Origin: Oreohelix idahoensis
Taxonomy: Eukaryota > Mollusca > Gastropoda > Stylommatophora > Oreohelicidae
Assembly (NCBI GenBank): GCA_024509875.1
Contig: JAMPIV010009922.1
Location: 292,001 to 356,000, forward strand
Length of the DNA: 64,000 bases
Direction of reading: 5' to 3'
Part shown: positions 1-11,100 of the stretch, one piece after another
How the letters are laid out: each line of letters opens with the position of its first letter
How positions within the stretch are numbered: position 1 is the first letter of the stretch
Program-made: the position numbers and the translations under genes
The notes under the pieces: model-generated
What the model saw: only the letters and a program-made list of their open reading frames with translations
Database searches by the model: none
What the model was told of the DNA's origin: nothing

Positions 1-2229
1 ACCGCTCACGAGTGGAGCCATCTTGGAACCAAAACATGTAGGACTTTCAAGAAGAGAAAAGGGATGCCCGTATTATCGCTTGATCAGTCCAGAGATCACT
101 GCTACACATGAGAACCCATTGCTAGCGGTTCAATATTATTATATGGAAAAATATGTGCTGAACATTATGTTGAAGAATCGTCGCTAGACGAGATTAGGTT
201 TAGAAGCCATCTGAAATATTGTTTACAAGCTGACGTGCTCAGTCAGTGAAGTCAGATGATATATGTATGGGCGATACTGAGTGCTTGGCTACTGACAGTC
301 CATTATACAATTATTCTACATGAGTGCCCATGTAACATTGCAAGACCATTTGTCCACTGTACTATGATGTATTATGGCAACCTGTGATTTGTCACTATCT
401 GTGCTGTCGAGTGTGTACGTCCAATTAAACTTTAGAAAAGGTACACAGTCGTTGGTGTCGATGACTTCCGGTCATACATGAGTGTGAGAAGAGAACATTT
501 GTCAACAACACGAACCCTTATCATCATTCGCACATTATACACTCCATCCATGTCTACACACCACTGCGTAGGTCAAGTTGACATTCCATACACTACAGTG
601 GGGCAGGCAACACCATAGAGATCTTGTCAACTGATGATGGTGGCTGACGCCTGTCTTCCAGCAGTACTTTATCAATATATATTAACAACTTTATCAGTGT
701 AGTAGCCTAATATTTGTCAACCATTACTACCTTGTTCGTAATTTCTGTGTGTGTGGAATAATTAGGCTCTAGGCCTTGACCTAAAATGTAAACAGGGCTC
801 TCATTTAAGTCAGCAAACCCGCCACTCCGCACGTGGCGAAACGCTTTTTAATCGATAAGAGGGATGTACTTCATTTAGAAGCCTCATACCTGAGGGTACA
901 CAAGCAAAGTAGAAAAGGGAGGGAAAAATAGGGTGAGAGTTTGGTTATGTTTCGTGTGTGAGGAAATAAATAGGCATGTCTGATATGTGTTGTTAATAGG
1001 GTATTGATTACTTGTCTATTATCAGGGGCAATCGGTCATCCCATGAACATGCTTCCTACGTCACCCAGTATCACAGAATATATTGCAGCTATCTGCAATT
1101 ATCCATCACCACAGCATATACGGCCTGCTTTTATTACCACCATCTTACCGAGGCACACACTGCCAGACTCATTGCTACGTCAGCATCACTACATATACTG
1201 ACAGGGCACTATAGCTCCTTGTTAGTCGGCTATATGTTATACATATTTGGTTGATTCAACTTCACCACTAACTATTACCGGAGATTTCCCCTCCCCCACC
1301 GATGGTTACTCGTTTCCTTCCAGACGTCATTGTCAGATCAATCTGCGAGTCATTGTCCCAGCACATGCTAGATCTCCTTCACCTGCTTTATCGCCGCAAG
1401 TCAAAGGCAGTTGGCAGCGTATAGATTTTATGCGTAGTCCCTACAGAGAGAGCTTTATATCCATCGCCCTAGAACACCTCAACTAGTAGGAGAGGTATAG
1501 TTATTTCCAAATTGAAGAATAATTATCGCAGGAGGTTACAGCTAATATCAGAATGATTTAGGTGGAGTTGTACAGTGTGTACCTTCCAGGATTATTAACA
1601 TCACAGGACTGGCCGTCTTCACTTTAGAGGACTGGGGGCTGACGCGGATAATTAATTAGACACGTGTATTCATGTGGCATTGACTGTGTAAAATCAATAC
1701 GATTCGCTAGTGTTCTTGATTTTATTTTGTTGTGATAGAACATCACTAGCCCATCAGAGCTAGTGATGTTATTGATTGTTTTCTATTTTTAAAGTGTAAT
1801 TTCATTATTAAATATATTTATATGTTCTAAGCGGTCATAATTCACTTTCTAACTGTCACTTGATGTTAACTTGTGCTAACCTTACTGTAATAGATTAACC
1901 TAGGCCGGAAGAAGTGTATGATATTTTAAACATTGTCTCGAGTGTGGCTGGAAGAAGACAATAAATACCTAATTACATATCTCTTCTCTCTAGAAGTAAT
2001 AAATCCCTCCTTATTTTACATTAGTGGCTCCATCCATATCTACTTTCCCGCTACTCATTTATACTCTGTCTAAACTCAGACATAATCTACTTACATACTC
2101 ATGACATATATGACCTTTACAACAAAAAATCGCAAGTGGTTCTTTTTTTAATTCATGAGGTGCCCTACACAAAATATGTCAATTTATGATTTTGCGAAAT
2201 ATGGTAGATACATAAGTATTCTTCAGTGG
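1..2229. other. Non-coding stretch with no recognisable gene
   Basis: I see no conserved domain or long reading frame on either strand. The short frames at about 1004-1486 have no recognisable motif and overlap one another. The only structured item is a perfect hairpin at 1739-1770. It may be old decayed repeat or intergenic DNA. Confidence 0.6.
1739..1770. repeat. Perfect 12-bp inverted repeat (hairpin)
   Basis: AACATCACTAGC at 1739-1750 is followed by an 8-base spacer and its exact reverse complement at 1759-1770. The palindrome lies in AT-rich DNA with no neighbouring coding frame. A small palindromic insertion or a transposon-end footprint is possible. No function can be assigned. Confidence 0.8.
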
Positions 2230-2661
2230 GACATGAAAATGTTATGATTTGATCAGTGTGCCGTGACGTGAAAATGTTATGATTTTATCAGTGTGCAGTG
2301 ACGTGAAAATGTTATGATTTGATCAGTGTTGCCGTGACGTGAAAATTTTATGATTTGATCAGTGTGCCGTGACGTGAAAATGTTATGATTTGATCAGTGT
2401 TCCGTGACGTGAAAATTTTATGATTTGATCAGTGTGCCGTGACGCGAAAATTTTATGATTTGATCAGTGTGCCGTGACGTGAAAATTTTATGATTTGATC
2501 CATGTGCCGTGACGTGAAAATTTTATGATTTGATCAGTGTGCCGTGACGTGAAAATTTTATGATTTGATCAGTGTTGCCGTGACGTGAAAATTGTATGAT
2601 TTTATCAGTGTGCCGTGACGTGAAAATGTTATGATTTGATCAGTGTGCTGTGACGCGAAAA
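2230..2661. repeat. 35-bp minisatellite, about 12 copies
   Basis: The unit starts GACGTGAAAATTTTATGATT and repeats with period 35 bp (for example from 2265 to 2300). Units differ by single substitutions (TTTTAT or TGTTAT, GATTTG or GATTTT) and occasional one-base insertions. There is no coding frame. Confidence 0.9.
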
Positions 2662-3059
2662 AGCTTGGGAAGCACTACCCTAGCACACTTGTTTCGTGCT
2701 GCAAAACGGACTTTTGACTTTGTATTTTAACATTCAAACATATTATTTCTTTCTCTCTTGACTGTCGTCTGTCGCACTATGTTTATTTTGAGTGTTTAAA
2801 CTACTCAAGCCAGATGATATAATTTGTTACTTGCTTACTTGCTTAGTCGTCCATCTTGTACAGTGGGGTCTAGAAGGTATCATTTGTCACTGTATAAACT
2901 AAAATAGTCACGTGTCGTGAGATCACGTGTCATACCTTTTGTTGTCATACTTTTTGTATGTACTTGCCAGCCTTATTCCTCTGTCCAATGGCTGCCATCT
3001 TGTCCCATACATATTCTGTTTTTACTCTTAGATCTTCTCCGTCGAGAACAATACGGACA
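2662..3059. other. Spacer between minisatellites, no gene seen
   Basis: This is AT-rich unique-looking DNA between the 35-bp and 38-bp arrays. A 61-codon frame at 2917-3102 has no motif and runs into the next array, so I do not call it a gene. Confidence 0.5.
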
Positions 3060-4093
3060 GGTAAATATGTCACCAAACTGTGAGCCTCATTCTTGCATGT
3101 AAACATGTCAACAAACTGTGAGACTCATACTTGGACGTAAACATGTCAAAAAACTGTGAGCCTCATACTTGGACGTAAACACGTCAAGAAACTGTGAGCC
3201 TCATATTTGGACGTAAACACGTCAACAAACTGTGAGCCTCATACTTGGACGTAAACATGTAAACAAACCGTGAGACTCATTCTTCGGCGTAAACATGTCA
3301 ACAACCTGTGAGCCACATACTTCCACGTAAACATGTCAACGAACTGTTAGCCTCATACTTCCACGTAAACATGTCAACGAACTGTTAGCCTCATACTTCC
3401 ATGTAAACACGTCAACAAACTCTGAGCCTCATACTTCCACGTAAACACGTCAACAAACTGTGAGCCTCATACTTCCACGTAAACATGTCAACGAACTGTT
3501 AGCCTCATACTTCCATGTAAACACTTCAACAAACTCTGAGCCTCATACTTCCACGTAAACACGTCAACAAACTGTGAGCCTCATACTTCCACGTAAACAC
3601 GTCAACAAACTGTGAGTCTCATACTTGGACGTAAACATGTCAACAACCTGTGAGCCACATACTTCCACGTAAACATGTCAACGAACTGTTAGCCTCATAC
3701 TTCCATGTAAACACGTCAACAAACTCTGAGCCTCATACTTCCACGTAAACACGTCAACAAACTGTGAGCCTCATACTTCCACGTAAACATGTCAACGAAC
3801 TGTTAGCCTCATACTTCCATGTAAACACGTCAACAAACTCTGACCTCATACTTCCACGTAAACACGTCAACAAACTGTGAGCCTCATACTTCCACGTAAA
3901 CACGTCAACAAACTGTGAGCCTCATACTTCCACGTAAACATGTCAACAAACTGTGAGCCTCATACTTCCACGTAAACACGTCAACAAACTGTGAGTCTCA
4001 TACTTCCACGTAAACATGTCATCGAACTGTGAGCCTCATACTTCCACGTAAACATGTCATCGAACTGTACACCTCATTCTTGCATGTAAACAT
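3060..4093. repeat. 38-bp minisatellite, about 27 copies, with higher-order structure
   Basis: The unit contains CCTCATACTTCCACGTAAAC and repeats every 38 bp. Diagnostic variants (AACGAACTGTTAG, AACAAACTCTGAG, AACAAACTGTGAG) recur in the same three-unit order. A rarer variant with ACAACCTGTGAGCCACAT appears near 3301 and 3642, about nine units apart. This implies block duplication rather than only single-unit slippage. Confidence 0.9.
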
Positions 4094-4132
4094 ATTATCT
4101 AGCACCCAGGGAATACGAGTTCAAGTTAAAGA

Positions 4133-4425
4133 GGGATACGAAACAAAATTATCAAACAAACAGGGAGTAAGAAATAAATTATCAAACAAACGGAGTAAGA
4201 AATAAATTATCAAACACACAGAGAGTAAGAAATAAATTATCAAACAAACAGAGAGTAAGAAATAAATTATCAAACAAACGGAGTAAGAAATAAATTATCA
4301 AACACACAGAGAGTAAGAAATAAATTATCAAACAAACAGAGAGTAAGAAATAAATTATCAAACACACAGAGAGTAAGAAATAAATTATCAAACAAACAGG
4401 GAGTAAGAAATAAATGATCAAGTAA
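4133..4425. repeat. 30-bp minisatellite, about 10 copies
   Basis: Units of GAGTAAGAAATAAATTATCA plus an AAACAMACA tail repeat at about 30 bp, with some 27-bp units. The period is a multiple of three, so the minus strand stays open and yields a false repetitive frame at 4182-4640. The array lies about 190 bp upstream of the truncated left end of element E1. Confidence 0.9.
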
Positions 4426-4877
4426 ACATAGAATAAAAAGAAATTTAGCAGATAAAACAATGGAAAGCCGAGATATCCAGATAGACAAACTTGCTTATAA
4501 GTAGAGTTGTCCCCAAAGTTCATTTTTGTCGTGTTTGGCCAAGCTTCAAAATATTTTTCTTTGAGTTCAAGATAAGACTGGAACGTGTTGATACCTGGGC
4601 AAGGAAAACACAAATTATTATTTTTCGTTTGTATAAACATTTTTCATATGTATGATCATTTTTTTGACTGAAGTGTGTATTATGTTTTCTATGGTCAAAG
4701 GGACATAATCCGAGTTATCGAAACTACAATTTTTTAGGAGTTTGCCTTCTCTTGTATCTCTAGAGACACGTTCGGTCTATAATTTCTTGAACGAAGCGTG
4801 ACCACATCTCCTTATTTGGTAGTACCAGTCAACTATGGTAGATGTCTGAAACCTTTCTTAACGCTTCTTTTCATGAC

Positions 4878-4885
4878 CATAAAAG
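4878..4885 (+). promoter_or_regulatory. Candidate TATA-like box in E1 5' LTR
   Basis: CATAAAAG, followed by a GC-rich GCGCG, lies about 260 bp into the LTR in otherwise mixed sequence. It is kept in the 3' LTR (about 13708). It resembles a core-promoter TATA element, but the start site is not known. Confidence 0.35.
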
Positions 4886-5932
4886 GCGCGATTCTATAAG
4901 ACTTTTATCTCGAATGTTCTTAGAATCGTCTTATTGTGAACGGCAACTCAGAGATTGTCGTTCTGCGCATGTCAAAAGCTGGGAGTTCGTTCTGTGTGTT
5001 CCGCCCAGTTCGGGAGTTTAGAAATGGTTTAAGAAGCGAGCAGACGCGACCTGCGTCTTGTGATTTTCTGAGGGAAATACATTGTTTGTGAGTTAGTTAG
5101 CTAACTAGACTATTTCCCAGTATTATTCACGCCTGCCTGGAGGCATATGTTCATGGTTGATTTTCCGAAATAAGGTAATTCCTCTTGTATCGAACTTTAT
5201 GCTATCATCTAGAGGTTCGTCATTTTGTCGCCTATTTGCTCGCCTGTGTGATGCAAAATGGAGAGGTACTTTGACTAGGATTAAGTCACCGGTATCTGTA
5301 TACCTGAACTAGTTAAATATATATGGGTCGCTCTAGACCAACAAGACTATTGTCTGTGTTCCAGGATTCGTTATATCAGAGATCACGTCCAAGTCAGATG
5401 GTTAGACTTAGGAACATTATAAAGGTCGAGCTGACCTGTAGCCCATGTATGCTATTCACGTGCAGACAGTAAACGGACTGATTGTATACATCTGATCTGC
5501 TAGCATCAGAATGGGAGCATTTATTATTGTTTATGAACATTGAAGATCTGTAGCTGACACTGTTGCAGAAATTATTATTATTTATACAGCTTCACGAACT
5601 AGAACTCTATGATTTATGAATTTCTGAATCTATTGAACTGTGATGTCTTATGACGCATATATACAACAGCTGTCATTGCTGACTACAGAAATTGTTTTCA
5701 ATGTGCCATATCATCTTGCTGAACTCGTTAACTATGTTGATGTCATAAGTATCATGACTGTTTTGTGGCGTGCAATAAATGGAAGAAACTTATACAACGA
5801 AGTTACCCTTTCTATGACTCTACACGTCATGTTGCCTGTGTGATAACCCTGTGAACTGTTCCACTACCACATACACAGCAACATCCTAAATCAGAGAAGA
5901 CACCTACATCTTGCACTTTAATACCAGGTGTC

Positions 5933-5977
5933 GATAAGGGTGGCAAGTTACCACTTCAGCTCAAATCCACCCTTATC
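5933..5977. repeat. Terminal hairpin at the 3' end of the E1 LTR
   Basis: GATAAGGGTGG at 5933-5943 is exactly complementary to CCACCCTTATC at 5967-5977, leaving a 23-base loop. The same hairpin is at 14763-14807 in the 3' LTR. It ends one base before the CA terminus, so it is part of the LTR end that integrase must handle, or an RNA structure near the 3' end of the transcript. Confidence 0.85.
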
Positions 5978-5982
5978 ATTTT

Positions 5983-5998
5983 TGGTGGCCAGAGCTGG
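5983..5998 (+). other. Candidate primer-binding site of E1
   Basis: TGGTGGCCAGAGCTGG starts five bases after the LTR end and begins with TGG, the complement of a tRNA CCA end. The phrase TTTTTGGTGGCCA recurs about 45 bp further on. I could not match it to a specific tRNA, so this rests on position and the TGG start only. Confidence 0.35.
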
Positions 5999-7065
5999 TT
6001 CTATCATCTGATATTTTGGCGCACCATATCATTTTTGGTGGCCATAGGATGGTTCACTCTGATTCCAGCTATCAAGGGGGTCAGCAAACCCAGACATCAT
6101 CATCATACTAGATACAACTACAGCATCAACTACCACCTTACAAGAAATTTTATTGAAAGTATCCGGATTTTCTGACAGTTGCTGATTTTGAAACTACCCG
6201 GCGCTGCTCGGCAATATTGAAGTTTATGTAAGATTAGAAGGACAAGTACCGAGCGAATGGATTTCCTAATCTGGTGAAAAGAAGGACAAGTGCCGTAACA
6301 ACTGTTCCGGTCTCAGGGGTACTGTTGCGGGTTCAGAAGGTCAAGTGCCGGTTAAATCAATTTAGAAGATTCAGAAGGTCAAGTGCCGTAACAACTGTTG
6401 CAGTATTAGAAGCTCATTTCCTTCGTCATGGCTGTTTATGGGAGCAGAAGTTAATCAACGTTGGATCATTATCCTCAGAATGCTGATTACATCCTGTTCT
6501 GCACCGTGCTGACGCTGGATTTATAGAAGTTAAGTGGCCTGTTTTGTTTGTGAACTGTGCCCTTATGTTCTAACTGAGCCTTCTGTACTTTCACACTTTC
6601 TCCTATTGTTTTCATGATACATGTTTATATGTTATATGTTATTTGTTATTTGTATATTTATATGTTTATATTTCAGCGGGTTTTCTCGGTTGGGCGGTGT
6701 CTTTCAGTAGAAGATACCACGTCACAGAGGTTCTACTGTTAGCGTTTTCGTTAGGGACTGTGCGAATTTCCTACAGTGAAATTTGCTAGCGACAATCGTT
6801 GCTATATCTGTTTAGTTGTGACGAGTTGTGCTTTATTTTTGTTTCTTAAATATATATATTTTTTTTTCTTTTTTCTTTTCTCTCTTTCTTTGTGTTTTTT
6901 AGTTTCGATTTCGATTGTTTGTATTTGTAGGTCTCCCCTTTGCTATTATTCAGTTCTTTACGTATATTTTTGTGTATACACTGTAGCGTCATTTGTTAGT
7001 CATATCTTCGCATATTTCTTGTTAGTTTTGCTGTTTGTGTATTTGACTTATGCGAATGTTTTCGT

Positions 7066-7290
7066 ATTGTTTGATCTTTGTTGTTGTTTACATTGACTTT
7101 GATCTTTGTTGATTGTTTACATTGACTCTGATCTTTGTTATTGTTTACATTGACTCTGATCTTTGTTGTTGTTTACATTGACTCTGATCTTTGTTGTTGT
7201 TTACATTGACTTTGATCTTTGTTATTGTTTACATTGTTGGTGACCTTTGTTATTGTTTACATTGTCTTGTTATTGTTTACATAGTTCTTG
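7066..7290. repeat. 28-bp tandem repeat in E1 leader
   Basis: Units close to TTTGATCTTTGTTGTTGTTT plus ACATTGAC repeat every 28 bp about seven times, with the last copies shortened. It lies wholly inside the E1 leader. Confidence 0.85.
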
Positions 7291-7629
7291 CATAGTTAGC
7301 TTTCACTATTGTTAATATATGCTCATGCACTATTGGTCTATAGTGCACTTATCATAACTAACTGGTGTTTTTTGCTTATGCACTATTGTAGTGCAGTTAT
7401 GATAAATAACTGATGGTTATGCACTGATTTGAGTAGTGCACTGTTAATTAAGAGGTGACTTGTGATATTATTATACATTTGATAATACAAGTTGGTGTCA
7501 ACTCCGGTTTCCCACAGAGATTGGGTTCAACATAGAGATTATACAAGCACTTTATTAAGTCTTGTTGCTATTTAACATTGAAATAAGATAATTAATTATT
7601 TCAGGTTCTGTACTCACATTTTAGACATC

Positions 7630-7974
7630 ATGTCTACATTTGAGTACTTTATTGAGCAGGGTAAAGCCCTTGGGAAGACAGGTGATAAATTAGAAGAATT
7701 TGCGACTGTTCAATATGCCAAGGCATTGAAGTCGGAAGAAAAGAAAATGAAAGAACAAACTGAACAAAAGAGAATAGAGGCTGAAATAGAACAAAAGAAA
7801 CTGCAGATGCAGGTGGAGGAAAAAAGATTTCAAATGGAAATGGAAAAAACAAAAAAAGAGAAGCTGAAAATAAGAGACTTGAAAAAGAAGCTGAAAATAA
7901 GAGACTTGAAAAAGAAGCTGAAAATAAGAGACTTGAAAAAGAAGCTGAAAATAAGAGACTTGAAAAGAAGCTGA
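7630..7974 (+). pseudogene. E1 gag N-terminus, frameshifted away from gag-pol
   Basis: The frame starts MSTFEYFIEQGKALGK. It resembles the E4 gag start (MATLEYFMKIGKEFGLEG), which supports this ATG as the true gag start. After about 45 residues it becomes a charged coiled coil built from 27-bp repeats. A run of seven A near 7850 lacks one base relative to the downstream repeat frame. About 100 bp later one repeat has four A where its neighbours have five. Together these two one-base losses move the start frame into the frame of the 1501-codon product. Because the rest of the element is intact and both defects are in A runs, they could be real decay, assembly error or slippage sites. Confidence 0.8.
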
Positions 7975-8152
7975 AAATAAGAGACTTGAAATAGAGGCTG
8001 AAGAAAAAAAGTTACAGGCCCAGGCTGAAGAAAGAAAGTTACAGGCCCAGGCTGAAGAAAGAAAGTTACAGGCCCAGGCTGAAGAAAGAAAGTTACAGGC
8101 TGAGGCTGAAGAAAGAAGGTTACAAAGAGAGGCTGATGAGAGAAAAGCAAAA

Positions 8153-11100
8153 ATGGAACATGATGAAAAAGTCTTAGCTTTAGAGTTAGAGAAGTTAAAG
8201 TTATTGAACACTGGTAATGCTAATGATGCAAATAAGGTGTCAAATAAGACTAATGCTAAGGATTTCAAGCTTAATCTACCAGCATTTAATCCCTCAATCG
8301 ATGATATAACATTTTATCTAGATAGATTTGAAAGTGCATGTAATGTGCATAATATAGATAAAACATTATATGTGTATCATCTGTCCAAGATACTTAGAGG
8401 TGATGCTTTGACTTTGTTGAGTATGGTAGATGTGCCTGACAAAAACAACTATGAGGTTGTCAGGGCGGCATTGTTAAAGAAGTACCAACTTAACGAGGAC
8501 GGATATCGTCTTAAATTTAAAACCATGTTACCAGAAACTGGAGTTGAATTCTCTGAATTCATCTCAGGCATCCGTCTTACTTTTTTACGATGGGTTGAGT
8601 TGTCTAAGACAGAAAATACATTTGAAGCTCTTATGGATTTACTACTTAGAGATAAGGTTATGTCTTCTGTTAATGAAGCTTTTCTATCTTTTCTTCATGA
8701 GCGTAAGCCTAAAAACATAAAAGAAATGGAAGAATACTGTAGCCAGTATGTTACTGCGCATCCGCACATAACCATTAGTAACTCTAAGGTGAAAGAAGGT
8801 CTGCCAGTTGCTTCGGCAGCACCTTATGGCCCAAATTTTATGCGTAAATTTCAGGGTAGCCAGAAAAATTTCAATAAAAAGAGTAATCGTAATTATGCCC
8901 AGAACCATAGTGATCAATTCCAGGGTGATTCTTCTTCCCAGAACTGGAGACAACCTAATACTACACGTTATTCTACTCCGGTTAACTTTAGAAATTTTCA
9001 CAAAGGTAATCGGTATAGAGGGAAATATTTTATGCAGAGACCTCAATACCAAGATAATAGAGGTTCTCAACAGCATAGAGATAGTAATGACAGTTATGGA
9101 AACTGGAACTCAAACCAGGATAAAAATTACAGTAGGGACTTTAATGATAATTGCAGAGGCAATAATGGTCGCGGTAGATCGCAACATAAGAGAAAAAGAT
9201 ATCAACAGACAAACTCTGTTCAACAAGAATCTCAGGGAGCAGATAAACAGGTTAATAATGATAAAGACCATAATGCTATCGGATGCTCATCTTTTGATTT
9301 TGGTAGGGCAAATAAATGTATCCAATGCAGTACTTTATTTGATCCGAAAACCATTAGTACTCTAAGCTGTGGTCATCCTTTGCCCGCTCTTCCTGCTAAT
9401 GTTGCTCATGATGGGAGAGGTTCTCTTATATTACATAAGGGGCTAGTAAATAGTAATCCAGTCTCAGTGTTGTTTGATTCTGGATGTACTACTGTCGGCG
9501 TTAGGCAATCTCTTGTAGATCCATCCTGTGCTACAGGAAAAGTCATCAAATGTGTCACATTTGGTGGCACGTTAGAAAAGTATCCTACTGCTATAATACA
9601 CATTGCTACTCCTTTCTTCACGGGAGAGGTCCACGCGTGTCTACTTCCAAACCCTATTGCGGACCTTATTATTGGTCGTATTCACGGAGTTAGGGAATGT
9701 ACCCCACAGCAGATTGCTGTTTGGGAAGAGCAAAACATTGAAGCTACCAATGCGGTGGTCACAAGAGCACATGCTCTGGATCCACCTCAAACTTCATTAA
9801 CTAATAATGATGAAGTAAATGACCAAGATAGTCACTTGACTATTACACGTGACTCATTTATCAAATTGCAAGAAGAAGATCCTTCTTTACAAAAATTCTT
9901 CATTCTAGCAAAAAAAGGTGATCCTAATCAGAACACTAATAGGAAATCTTGGATTTCTATGAAGAACGGCGTACTTGTACGTATGGTACAAGACTCGACT
10001 ACGTCCACTCATTCACAAATTCTTGTGCCTAAGAGCATGAGATTGCAAATATTGCAACATGCTCATGACTCGCAATGTGCTGGACATATGGGTTTTTCCC
10101 GTACAAAGTCGAGGGTTCTTGCGGCTTTCTTTTGGCCATTTGTGAGCAAGGACATACGAATGTACTGTCGCTCTTGCAAAGTATGTCAGGAGGTCAAATC
10201 TAAAGGACCACGACATGCTGCGCCTATCCAGGCTGCTGACATTCCTATTCGCCCTTTTCAAAAAATGGCAATAGATATTATCGGTCCTTTTAGAATTAAG
10301 TCGGCTAGAGGACATCAATTTATCCTTACATGTGTCGATATGTGCACACGTTGGCCAGAGGCAATACCTCTCAAGAGCATCTCAACTGCTGATATCGCAG
10401 ACGCTCTTTGGCTGATATTTTCTCGCTTGGGTTTTCCCGGAGAAATATTGTCAGACCATGGCACTCAACTTATATCAGACACTATGTCACAGGTAATGTC
10501 TATGCTACACATTAAAAGGTCTCTCAGCAGTATCTATCACCCAATGTCTAATGGGTTGGTCGAACGTTTAAATAGGACTCTGAAAACTTTACTTGGTAAA
10601 ATAACTGAGGATCATCCTCAGGATTGGGACAGGGTCTTACCCGCGGCTCTCTTTGCGTATAGAGAGGTCCCCAATGAACATACGGGGTTTTCCCCTTTTG
10701 AACTTGTCTTTGGCGCGCAACCGCGCGGCCCTATGTCTTTACTTCACGATCTAATCACTGCCGATAATATTAGCGATGAGACTCAATCTTCTTATGAGTA
10801 CGTCATTGCTCTTAGGCAAAAGATCATCGAGGCATGCAAACTAGCAACTTCGTCTTCAGAATTTGCTAAAGAAAAGGCAAGGCAGTTTGCAAATAAGAAT
10901 AGATGTCTACGACAACTTTGTCCAGGTGACAAAGCTCTCGTTCTACTTCCTTCAAGGGAGAACAGACTTCTAATTGCATGGAAAGGTCCATATGCAATAG
11001 TCTCCAAAATTTCTGATGTCGACTATGTTGTCGATATTGATGGAAAGCATAAAACTTTCCACATAAATATGCTCACAGAATTTTATGAAAGACCTGACTA

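Larger units (their letters stand above)
4614..5978 (+). repeat. E1 5' LTR, left end truncated
   Basis: It matches 13448-14808 base for base apart from one substitution and a 4-bp insertion. It ends in CA at 5978, just inside a strong terminal hairpin. The homology starts at ATTATTATTTTTCG rather than at TG. The right LTR has 23 further bases beginning TGCGGTAATG after a purine tract, so this copy has probably lost its outer tip. A 67-codon frame at 5640-5843 is present unchanged in both LTRs but has no known motif. Confidence 0.93.
5979..7629 (+). other. E1 untranslated leader
   Basis: This is 1.65 kb between the LTR and the first gag ATG, unusually long for a Gypsy element. It holds repeats of GAAGGACAAGTGCCG around 6238-6400, a T-rich stretch near 6860-6900 that gives a meaningless hydrophobic frame, and a 28-bp tandem array. 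Just before the gag ATG, TTAATTATTTCAG followed by GTTCTG resembles a splice acceptor, which could allow gag to be made from a spliced message. That last point is inference. Confidence 0.6.

Noticed and set aside
3060..4093. CRISPR-like array of regular repeats
   Set aside because: Units are contiguous tandem copies without unique spacers, in eukaryotic retroelement-rich DNA.
4182..4640. 152-codon minus-strand hydrophobic frame
   Set aside because: It mostly consists of the 30-bp minisatellite read in frame.
5640..5843. 67-codon frame conserved in both E1 LTRs
   Set aside because: Conservation only reflects LTR identity; no motif or start context supports a protein.
6776..7096. 106-codon hydrophobic frame in the E1 leader
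   Set aside because: T-rich low-complexity sequence giving Phe/Leu runs; no conserved feature.
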